64,000 bases of DNA, taken from assembly GCA_000226015.1 (NCBI GenBank), contig JH152760.1, positions 179,122 through 243,121 on the forward strand, in the 5' to 3' direction. Positions within the stretch are counted from its first letter, which is position 1, and each line of letters begins with the position of its first letter. Shown piece after piece: positions 48,462 through 58,700 of the stretch. A program made the translations under genes and the position numbers. Under the pieces are notes generated by a model that ran no database searches, had not been told where the DNA came from, and saw only the letters and a list, made by a program, of their open reading frames with translations. The stretch is from Mnemiopsis leidyi. Lineage: Eukaryota; Ctenophora; Tentaculata; Lobata; Bolinopsidae.

Positions 48462-50110
48462 CTAAATCTCCATCTCCTCGTTGATGCTCCACTGGTCGAC
48501 ATTTTGATCGTAGTACTTATCGAAGTGAGTTCCACCCTTCCTGATCTCCAGATCTCCCCCCTCTATCACAGCCCCACTTGTCTGTATAGGATCGGGTTCC
48601 TGAGGAAACACCTCCTCCTCCTCCTCCTCCAGCTGGGTGGAGTACTTCTCCCCCTCGCCGTACCTCTCACACGCTATGTTGTCTGTACTCTGCAGGACTC
48701 CCGACTGTATCCTCCCTATCTGGTCTTGTTGGCGGAGTTGTCGCAAGTTCAGGGTGTTCGTCATGCTGGTGGAGCAACTGAAACCCTGTTGTCTGGATCT
48801 TGTACCTAGCTGAGAGACAAGATCTTCGATCTGCAGGGCTCGCTCGTACCCCGCTTCACTCCTTTGGGCCGTGTGTCGAGAGAATGCCACCGAGCCGGCT
48901 AGGTGAGTTTCCATTGTACCTCCTCCGTTTCTAATAGACTCCTTCGCGATCTTTCTCCATTGAAGGGACTTCAGGACGAAAACAGCCGCCACGACAGTGA
49001 GAGCTCCAGCCACACACCCCAGAGCTCCACAGAGAAGAGAGTTCCTATGACAAAATCCACATTTAGACCCGGTACAACTCTCACCCGCCTCTCCTTCTCC
49101 TTCTTTTCGAGCTTGAGCATCTCCGGATTGATCTTCTGTCTCTCTCCGGGGATTCTCTGTTGTCCAGATCTGGTTGTGATTGTAGCCTGAGGGTTCGCGA
49201 GGATCCTCGCTGGCCTGCTCCGAGTTGTTTTCCTCAGGAGGCTGGCAGTTCCCCGCTGTTTCAGACCCTGTACAAGTATTCCGTCCCTTTTTTAGCCAGA
49301 AATCTCCATTCCTCTGACACTCCGACCATGTGACAGTACAAACCTTCACTCTCTTGACAAACTTCTTTGTCCCACACCTACACTGCCAGTCTCCACCAGT
49401 TTCCATGGTAACGGGATGTACATTCAGTATATTCAACATGCTCCTCCGAGGGTCCAAACCAGGCCTGATCTCCCACACTACATCCCTACACCCATCCTCA
49501 CACTGCAGCCGGAGTGTCCCACCTAACATCGCGTCCGTGTTCTCGATCTCCGGCTGCTCTTCCTCGTCCTCCTCTATCGTCCCTGATTTCTTCTCGGGGC
49601 TAGGCGCTATGTATTCCGGACACTGAGGGTCGTCCTGTGGTCTAGTAACACAGTTCTGGTCAGTTACCGGACAGTAGACCTTCTCTCTGGAGTAAGGTTT
49701 GTAACACCAGGCCCCGTAGCGTTGTCCTCCAGGGTTTCTACAGTAGTTGTGGTCCCCAATACCTGGGGAGATTGAGAGATGTTAACTGTAGGAGAAATGT
49801 TAATAGGGATACCTGAGAGAACAAACATCAATAAAAACATGTAGTTTTAATTGTCCCGTTAAATGTAGACTTACACTCCACCTGACAATACCAGTCAAAA
49901 GACAAACTAACCATTAGTGGCCGCCTCGTCCCTGTTTATAAAGTCATGATCTCCCCAGTTGGGTAGCGACATCCAGTTTCCACACGCCTCCCCATTGTGC
50001 CCTCTGTTTACACAACCTCTGTAGGACCTGTATTTGTCATTACTGTAGGTACACTCGCTGACTACTACTGCTACCAAGCACAGAGCAAAGGAAACTTTCA
50101 CTATCATCAC
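48462..50110 (-). CDS. Kringle-Ig single-pass receptor, paralogue A
   Basis: A 499-aa type I membrane protein from exons 50110-49912 and 49762-48462; the GT-AG intron splits the kringle. Order: signal peptide (MMIVKVSFALCLVAVVVSE); kringle (SYRGCVNRGHNGEACGNW, then GDHNYCRNPGGQRYGAWCY); acidic linker; Ig-like domain (LRLQC, VVWEIRPG, GGDWQCRC); a Cys module (TWSECQRNGDFWLKKGRNTC); a Glu/Gln-rich stalk; a juxtamembrane C-x-GSKC-x-FC motif; one membrane span (about LLCGALGCVAGALTVVAAVF); and a cytoplasmic tail of about 150 residues. The tail has no kinase or death domain, but shares ALQIEDLVSQL and the end EEMEI with paralogue B. The last three residues, MEI, fit a class II PDZ ligand (hydrophobic-x-hydrophobic). 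The role is not known; an extracellular ligand receptor is likely. Confidence 0.85.
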
Positions 50111-50577
50111 GAAATAAGAAATTTGTAAATGTGGGGTACCGCAATTTGAGGATCTGTCCTATCTAGAACGTGTGCCCGAGGAAAGTACTCAAAGTACGGA
50201 TTGCTGATTATTGTCTTAGTGTACAGCACAATTTGGTACATTTCAATTCTAGTACAGAGCACCGTCAGACAGTCGATCACTGAACACTGCGCTCCTCGTG
50301 ATCAGACGATTTTCCGTATTGAGTTTATTTGGTCGCGATGACACTGATGAATCTATGTTCTAATCTTGGTTATTGAGTAGCATCATTGCACCATATCAGA
50401 CTATCAGGTCACATACCAACTGTGACTGAATTCCTGTACAAAGTGATCACATAGCAGACACCTCCCTCAACCCCTTCTGAGATCTGTGTCAGAACTTCTA
50501 AAATTAGAAATAGACGCGACCTTGCAACCTTACCCGATAGCAACTTTATATATTGGGCTACACATTAAGCAAGTTCC

Positions 50578-50735
50578 ACAGAACCGACATACCGACGACA
50601 GACAAACAGAAAGACAGACAAACAGACAGACACACACACAAACAGAGAAAGACATACAGACAGAAAGTCACACAGACAGACAGACACACATATGACACAC
50701 GTACAAACACACAATGATAGACAGACATACCGACA
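50578..50735. repeat. ACAG/ACAC microsatellite
   Basis: Degenerate ACAGAC, ACACAC and CCGAC units run in the spacer between receptor genes A and B. They have no coding value. Confidence 0.85.
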
Positions 50736-50915
50736 GAACAAAATGTTAGAAATGCATTATAAGTTAAGGTTTCACACTTATCATTATGAAAAAGTACTCA
50801 ACACACTTGACAATCGGATCACAACTATCAACTGAAAAATTTAATCAGAAATCAAAACAAAAACAGTCTCAATCTGCTACAAACCACTCAACAACCTACT
50901 AAAGAAATGAACATC

Positions 50916-52208
50916 TCAAATTTCCATCTCCTCCTGTTCATTCCAGTCCTGTTCATTGTACTTGTCAAACAATGTCCCGTCTCCGGTCCTAACCACGTCC
51001 CCAAACACCTCCCTCGGCTCAACCTCAACCCCACGAGACGCAACATTTTGTCCTTCGTCCGAAAAAACATCGTCAAAACTCCTAGGAACAAACTCCTGAG
51101 ACCTGTCAATCCGGTTGTAGCTGTTAAATCCGATAGTTGGGACTGCGGATGAAAGGAACTGGTTTTGAATCGGTCGGAACTGAACCGCGGCGTTCACAGG
51201 AAGACTTTTTGTACAGCAGAACGGCTGGTTACTGGGCTGGGGATCCATTCTCGACAGTAAATCTTCTATGGGGAGTGTTCGTGCGTGAATTTCGATAGGG
51301 AGTGTACGCGCATGCACCGATTGTGCGTATTCTGGTAGATACACCATGCTGGGCGGACCACCACCAAGGCCTGGTTGTGATCCTCTTTCATATGTTACCG
51401 TCGTCCGATTAAGGGTCGTCTTAATAGTCTTGGCTTCCTTCCTCCATTTCATCGATTTTCTGATAAAAAGAACCGTTGCAAACAAAACGGCTGTACCCAA
51501 AAATCCTACAATACCACAAACAATCGGATTTTTATTACAAAACTGGCAATCAGATCCAGAGCAGGTTTCTTCATTATCCTCCTCGTCCTTCCCCTTCTTT
51601 CTCTCCTCCGCTGATGGACATACATTCTTGATAGGAAAGTTAGACAAGGGACAGATTGAATCACAGTCCAATCTGTCTTGTACGGAGCAGTATATCTTCT
51701 CTCTGTCTTTGCCTTCCTGATAGCACCATGGTCCCCAACGTAGGTTGTCTGGGTTTCGGCAGTAGTTGTGATTACCGATACCTAGAGAAGAGAATAATGT
51801 AACTAGTAGACTTAAGTATAGGGCACCTATTTGTTCGAGAAACTTGCAGATCAGTCACTTATGCACATTTGCAATGATTAGGGCCTATGCGCAAATATTG
51901 GTAAAAATGAAAACATTTGAAATACGGTGTTTTTCCGCTGCTACCATTATTCTAGAAGACATTCTATTCACACTCCAAAACGTACCGTTTTTAGCTGCTT
52001 GCTCCTCCCTGATGAATTGGTCGTCGTCCCAGTAGCACTGTGACAACCAGTTAGCACACCTCTCCCCGTTGTGTCCGGTGTTAACACACCCTCTGTATGC
52101 TGTCATGTTGTCGCTCTCAAAACTACATTCCGCAGATACGTACAACAGTGCACGTGCAAAAATCCACAGTGCACGTGCACTGAACAGCCCAAACAGAAAG
52201 CCGCGCAT
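50916..52208 (-). CDS. Kringle-only single-pass receptor, paralogue B
   Basis: A 362-aa type I membrane protein from exons 52208-51986 and 51781-50916, with the same intron position and phase as its neighbours. I start at the ATG at 52208 because it opens a signal sequence ([20 protein letters not shown]). The kringle is complete ([38 protein letters not shown]). Unlike A and C there is no Ig-like domain: about 50 residues after the kringle come [18 protein letters not shown] and the membrane span. The cytoplasmic tail is about 180 residues, with HARTLPIE repeated twice in tandem (the second copy running into DLLSRM), a Tyr/Pro-rich middle and the end [17 protein letters not shown]. The shared IEDL and EEMEI motifs tie it to A. 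Confidence 0.85.
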
Positions 52209-52821
52209 TTTCAAAATGCTAAAACGTGGGGATTGTTCGGAAATAATTGAAGGTTCTACAAAATGGAGAAGAGGGATCTTCAGTTGCAGATATGGATGAG
52301 GATAATCGGGATTACTACTCATTTTACAATTTCTTCTTGAATTTTGTACTGTAAGTGTATATGTGTGCTGGTAACCTTACTGCGCAGGAGATTCTGTGAC
52401 CTGACAGTAAAATAGATATGGAAATTGTCAGCCTGCTATCGAATTTCATGAGACTGTGTATACCGGATAATTCCATGGAACTATGCCTAATCAGAATTCG
52501 AAACCACAATTTATTCCGTCAAAACCATGCGCGGAATGGTAAAATGGAAATTTAAATTTTTGCTGAAAATGATCTAAATACTTGCCGAAGCATGGAAATA
52601 TCAGTAAAAAGACGTTTTTACAAAACGAAGGTCATACTTTATTATGTTTATATGTTTATAGTAATAATCAAGTTGCAAGACAATTATTCTATTTACAGAT
52701 GTAAAATAAGTACCACTCAGTTTGATTATGCAACTTTCAAAACATAAGTTTCCATCGTTGCCAACAATACAAAAAAATTATAATACCAAACAATTTTTCC
52801 GCCACAAAAAATATCGATGGA

Positions 52822-54107
52822 TCAACCAACATAACCCTGTCGAGATGTTATATTAGCAACTGCATGAACTCTTGTCATGTACAGCCGCCTTCTCCACTCT
52901 CTAGATTTCCTAACATGGTGAACTGCTGCAAACATCAGAACTGCTAACAGTACCCCGATGATGTATCCCTGAGTGACCTCGCATAGTGAGCGGTAACGCT
53001 CCTCGCAGAATGACGGTGCAGCTCCGTTATCTAGTCTGTCTTCTGTTTTTCTCTCAGCATGTTTACCTCCTCGTAGTTTACCTTTCTCGGACTCTACGGA
53101 ACTAAATTTATCGAGTTTCAGACGACTTCTCATTACACCATCTTCTTTAGTCCCTAACTCATAAAAGTTAGATTGAGTCTTATCTATCTTCTTTCCTTTC
53201 TCCATACACAACACAGTCTCAGTGACTAGTTCCCCCGTGCAGTTGTTGTACCCTGCTTTCCACCACTGTGTTCCCACCAACTCGCACTCTGTCCACACAA
53301 CATGACAAACAATTACTCGTGTGATGTAGACACGCGCCCTGCACGTGCAAATCCAATCTCCAGCTGTTTTCTCCGTCACCGGGTTTATCACCAGACTGTC
53401 AATCTGTCTTGTTTTCAGACTCGGTCCAGACTGCCATACAGCTCCCTTGTATTTGGAGTTGCACTTTAAAGTTAGTGTCTGGCCCAACATGGCGTATTGA
53501 AGTGATATTTCAGGTGGCGGTGCTGGACGCTGTTTTACTCCTCTGAAGAGTGGAGCCGATTTTGTGTCTGGTGGCTGTGGGACGGTGTTTTCAGGACATT
53601 TCGGGTCTTCCTCTGGTTTGGGGACACATTTCTTGATAGGGCAGTAGACTTTCAGCTTTGTGTCGTCATTGTGATAACACCAGGGTCCTGAACGCAGCCC
53701 ATCAGGGTTTCTACAGTAGTTATGATCTCCTATACCTGCGGTTTGAATTTTTGTAAGTATACAATTGTTGCAGAGAGTTCGGCACAGCGCTGTGAATGTT
53801 ATAATAAGGTGTTAGTAATGATCATTTGGACAAGTTTCCTTTACTGGAAATGTTTTGATTTTTATCGTGTGTCTCCAATAAAATACCTCATGGCTCATTA
53901 TCAGAACTTACCGTTTTTTATCGCTTCATCCTTCGTGACAAACTGATCATCACCCCATTTATCCACCTCCAACCAGTTGGCACATCGTTCCCCGTTGTGA
54001 GCGTAGTTCACACAGCCCCGGTATTTATCACATTTGTCAAGTGATGACATCACACTTATCACGCTAGCAGAAAGCAGGAGTAGGATTTCTGGTAAATTTA
54101 CAAACAT
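52822..54107 (-). CDS. Kringle-Ig single-pass receptor, paralogue C, with a very short tail
   Basis: A 369-aa type I membrane protein from exons 54107-53912 and 53735-52822. Signal peptide (MFVNLPEILLLLSASVISVM), kringle ([21 protein letters not shown] split by the intron, [19 protein letters not shown]), Pro-rich linker, Ig-like domain (LTLKC, AVWQSGPS, AGDWICTC), and the same Cys module as A (VWTECELVGTQWWKAGYNNC). Then comes a charged stalk, a membrane span (GYIIGVLLAVLMFAAVHHV) and only about 30 basic cytoplasmic residues ending QGYVG. It lacks the IEDL and EEMEI motifs, so it cannot signal the way A and B might; a decoy or co-receptor role is possible. An exon missed downstream could alter this. 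Confidence 0.82.
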
Positions 54108-54552
54108 AGCAGTAACGTTTAGCAGAAACTGAAAGTATGAGTTTGAAGAAATGTTGGAGATAGTTGCTAAATGGCTGATGTTGTTGATGAAAGTGGGGGG
54201 GGGGGGGCTCAGTCTACCTACTCAGAAGGCGTATTTGTCTAACTAGTTCAATTTACTTTGGCCTCTACTTAACACCGACAGAGGATAGAATTTAGAAATA
54301 GCCTGAAGGTATTTTTCAGAACACCATCAAGGCTTTGTCTTTATGTTGAACACATATCAAATTTGTCTCAGTCAAAAACAATAAAATTGTAACTTTAAGC
54401 TCGTATTAGTTATTGGAACATACATAAACATGTAAAAGGTTTAGAAAATTTGTTTATCAAATTGAAAACAAGTGATCAGATTAAAATATAATGCAATATT
54501 ATTGCAAAGATTCCCTACAAACTGTATCCTAACCCGAACATTGTCCAGGAGA
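54108..54552. promoter_or_regulatory. Shared upstream region of receptor C and Gemin6 (divergent)
   Basis: The two genes are transcribed away from each other from this 445-bp stretch. It contains a G homopolymer near 54195 and is AT-rich towards Gemin6. No specific promoter motif is claimed. Confidence 0.4.
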
Positions 54553-55056
54553 ATGTCAGAGTCTGAAGGAATTAAGCTACTAAACCTGATAGGTAAACTT
54601 GTCAAGGTGGATCTGGTCAATGACACGACTGTAACTGGCCGTGTATACACGGTAGATCCTGAAACCCACAACTTTATCCTCCAAGACTCCACCACAACCA
54701 CCTTCCTCCCCCACAGCAACATCACTAAATACACCTTGATATCTGATCACCTGACAAAACACGTGGCTGGTCACGTTACCCCGGTAACGCTGACAGATTT
54801 AAGGGAGATCGACGAGAAATACTTCCCCTCCACAGTCAGGCACATCAGCAAGGAGAACTGTGAGGAGTTGAAGATGAGACTGGTGGAACACTTACAGAGA
54901 CATCGCGTGCCGGTGGAGTTGCAGGGGGAGGAGGAGGTGGTGGTGGCTGGGGTAGTCAGGTGTAGACCTCCTTATGATAGGACCTCTTGTTACTCCACTA
55001 ATGACATTGTCCTCGGCAGGATTCAGAACATTTTGGCTACTTTTGATGTCTCTTAA
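54553..55056 (+). CDS. GEMIN6: Gemin6, SMN-complex component
   Basis: A 167-aa single-exon protein. Gemin6 pairs with Gemin7 through an Sm-like fold in the SMN complex, which loads Sm cores on spliceosomal snRNAs. The N-terminal half is the Sm-like domain (GKLVKVDLVNDTTVTGRVYT, then DPETHNFIL). The C-terminal half has the family's second domain: LVEHLQRHRVPVELQGEEE, VAGVVRCRPPY and STNDIVLGRIQNIL. These line up with human Gemin6 (AGVLTIDPPYGPENC, SNEIILSRVQ). I use the ATG at 54553 because the upstream in-frame ATG (54472) would add 27 residues outside the family's fold. The 3' end of receptor gene C's 5' flank lies about 450 bp upstream, so the two genes diverge from a shared promoter region. 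Confidence 0.88.
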   Translation: MSESEGIKLLNLIGKLVKVDLVNDTTVTGRVYTVDPETHNFILQDSTTTTFLPHSNITKYTLISDHLTKHVAGHVTPVTLTDLREIDEKYFPSTVRHISKENCEELKMRLVEHLQRHRVPVELQGEEEVVVAGVVRCRPPYDRTSCYSTNDIVLGRIQNILATFDVS

Positions 55057-55741
55057 CTCTTATCTAAAGCAGTGGTAACTGAATGATAGCTGTTTTAATC
55101 AGATCATTTGTGTCACAAAGACAACTAAATGGTTGACTGATCAAAGCAAAATATCAGCTGTATATTGAGGGTGTTACATGATGACGTCACAAGTTTTCAG
55201 TTTACGCCGAGAAGATATCACAAAACAATCAGACAAAAGTGAGAATAAGCCTGGTTTTTAGACTTGTCCAATGTGTTTTTCAAATGCGACCATATTTGAC
55301 AAAGTGGAGCTAAACTGACGAAAGTGTTTTGACTGAGCGAACAATAGAGGATTTTTTAACTTAGATATTATATTTATCAAGGGAAGTTTGTATTTTTAAC
55401 GACTTAACGACTATTATTTTTAGACACTGGAATTAAGCATTTCTCAATAAACCATGGGGCTCATTTCTTTCGCTGACCGCAATATTGTTAATTTCAATAA
55501 CAATCACCTGAACAAATTGAACATACGTTTTGACTTTTGATAACATGGAAAAATTAATTTCGTTGGCTTGTTGCTCTTTCTGTTGTATAATATATTAGAA
55601 AGTGGCCGACATATTTAGAAAAATCGAAATTCAAACTTAATAATTTGATTAACAAAAGTCTGACTTTCATAATACATTTTATCAAATTTATTAATGGAGG
55701 ATTCTAGAACTATAAATCTAAAGGGTAAACTCTACAGGGCC
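55057..55741. other. Gemin6-FAM50 spacer
   Basis: Spacer between two plus-strand genes; nothing recognised. An ATG at 55694 in frame with FAM50 would add 16 residues (MEDSRTINLKGKLYRA) before the conserved start. Confidence 0.45.
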
Positions 55742-58700
55742 ATGGCATCATACACAGGTGGAGCAGCTGAAAAAGCCAGAGTGGCTAAACTTCAGAAACA
55801 ACGGGAGAAAGGAAGAGCTGAGGTTTGTTATCGGGCTTATTTGTTTCTGTTCTGGATAGCATACATGTGTTAGTAAAGAAGATAAACATTAAACAATATG
55901 TAGTTTCTAGCACATTACGAAAATTCAGTATTAAGTTTTTGGATTCTCTTTTTATTTAAAGGTTCCGTAATAAAAGGGAGATGTTATATAATGTCCTTTA
56001 ATTCAGATGGAGAAAGCTATCCAGAAAGTAAAAGAGTCAGCTCGGGGCAGCAAAATCGCTTTTTCGAAAACTAAAGTGGACGCAGTGGAGGAAACAACAG
56101 GGATTGGTTGGTAAGATTTCCAAATCTTAGCGACTCTTTCAGCCTATGATAAGTTGGAGTCATTGATATCCATTGCCGACTTTTTCCAATATCTAAAGGA
56201 TGACTGAACAAGAAAAAACTCAACTTTTTTAATTTTTTTTAATGCCACTGTTGTGTGTACTGAACTGCTCTCCTGTTTTCTTAAATCTACTAGATAATTT
56301 GACCTACTTAGTTGAACTTAAAGTCAAGTTACCTGTTAAGTGTCAAGCTGAGAAAAAGAGTGAACAATGTCATGTATAAAGTGACCATATCACTCCATTT
56401 TTAGGTCTGGTGACTTTGGGAGAATTGCGAGAAAGAGAAGCACAACAGAAACTCGAGCAAGAGAGAGCGGAACAGGAGAAAAATGTGAAGAAAAAGAAAA
56501 AGAGAAAGGAAATCAGCACTCTCTCGTTTAACGAAGAAGACGAAGGTTTGGTCCTTCATTATGAGCTGATTCCTTGTAACCTTTTTTAAATCATTATAAT
56601 CTATAAGTGCATTGTGAATTGTACTACTAAGACGGTTTATGGTAAAAGCTCTTCACTATTACAGAAGAGTGCGAAGAAGAGCCGCTAGTTCTGAAGAAGA
56701 AAAAGAAGATTGGGAAGAACCCGGCTGTCAATACTTCATTTCTGCCTGACAAAGACCGCGAGGTTCAGGAACTCCAAGAGATTGGTTTGTAACATTACAA
56801 AACACTTATTGGTACCTATACTCGTTATTTTTGTTTCTTAGAATTGTTTTATACAATTTTCTTTATTGGGCATTTCCCTAAAATACTAAAAACACGTTGT
56901 CAGGTCATAAAATTTCAATTTTTCTTTCAATATCAACAATAATAGGTTGACCACGATTCCCGAAAACAATTTAACTGACACGCGATAAATTTGCTGTATA
57001 AATTTCAAACTCATTGTTCAACGTCCATTGCCCATAATGTATAACGTGGATTGTCGATGGTTCATATGATGTCCATATCTAAAGAACCATAAGACAGATC
57101 GTCCTTGGCCGGACTTTCGTCAGTCTCAACAAGTTCGGGGTCATCTTCTTGAACCGAACTGAGTCTTTGTTTAACTCTACTTGTGTAGTTTGCTCCTTTC
57201 ACATCATTTATCCGAGTGTTAACATTGCCGGACGCCTCTTCACCGGACACCCCTACACCGGACACCTCTCCACCGGACACCCCTACACCGGACACCCCTG
57301 CTCTGGACACCTCTATGTTCGTTGGAGATGTCTCCTCCGCTTGAATATCCTCCTGGAACATGTCCAATAGAAGCTGGTTGTACGATTTCGTACTCTTCTG
57401 TCGTTTGTACCTCACCTTTTCATCAAGTGGTGTTGTACCTATGTAGATCTTCTTGAGGTCATCCTCCTCCTCTCCCTTGTTGCTGCGCGTCAGGGAGGGA
57501 GATCTGTACCAAACTGTCTGGTTTAGAGTTCGAGACTCTCTCCTAGCGTTCATCCCCCGTTCGTCCAGATGCTCGTCTATTCCCTCCTGCTTCTCATCAT
57601 CAAGCTCAATCTGCAACATGAAGGCTTCAATCACAAACGCCAGGAAGATGTTCAGTATTATCAAGACAACCAAGACATGGAAGGAAAGAAAGTAGAGTCT
57701 GCTTGCTTTAGAAGTGACTGCAACGAAACCTTCAGTTAAGATGTGCCATTGGTTCACTAGTGTTAGTGTCCAGAGGATAACGAAGCTATAGAGAATGTTG
57801 TTGAAGGATAGAACACAGTAGTTCTCCGCTACAAAATCCGTTCCGTTCAATTCTTCTCTCCCGCAGTTAACCGTGTCGTTGATGATTTTACCTGCAAACA
57901 ACTCCATCCCCAGTATGGCATAGCTATAGTAAAAGAGAAAGAGGAGGAGAGCGTAGGACCCCATACTGGGTATAATCTGCATTAGCGTGCTGACGATCAA
58001 CCTTAACTGTGGGATACTAAGGAGAAGTTTCAACAGTCTCAGCACCCTGAGGGTCAGCACCATGTCCAGGAACAATGCACTCATCTCTTCGTTCTTCGTA
58101 TCGTGGAGACCTTCAACATCCACCACCAGAGAGAAGATCGTGGCACTCCAAATCACCAAACAATCGTAGCAGTTCCAGGCTGTTTTGGCAAACTTCCTTG
58201 GTCCGAAGGTGTAGATCTTGAGAATTATTTCTAGGTTAAAAAGAGCAAGGAAGAGGTCCTCAAGGAATGCAGGAGCATTTTGTACAGAGAGCACTATTGC
58301 ATTAGCCACAATAAGGACATCATAGACGAGAGTGAAAGCGAAGTGCTCTATAGCACACCTCAGATAACAGGAGAAACTACTGTTGTAGATGAAGGGGAAA
58401 TTAAGCTCGAGCCACGTTTTCTTTGTAATCACTACTTCTATCTCCGAAGACAGCAGATCAGTGATTTTGAAGAAAGCTTGGAGTGAAATCCCTGGTAATT
58501 CATCATTCGGTACCATGTAATCCCAGTATAGATTTTGTAGATTGTCAGGGCATCCTAAATCTTTGTAAGCTTTGAGCCACACGTTCTTGCTGATATGGTC
58601 GGTGTTCGTGTCTTTAAGAAGAGAAAAAGCCTTGAAAAGGTTACTCTGTATTATACCCACGTCGACTTTAACTTCTTCAAGAAGATGCATCTTGTAGTGT

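Noticed and set aside
54441-54774. Minus-strand frames over the Gemin6 5' half
   Set aside because: Antisense shadows of a well-recognised gene.
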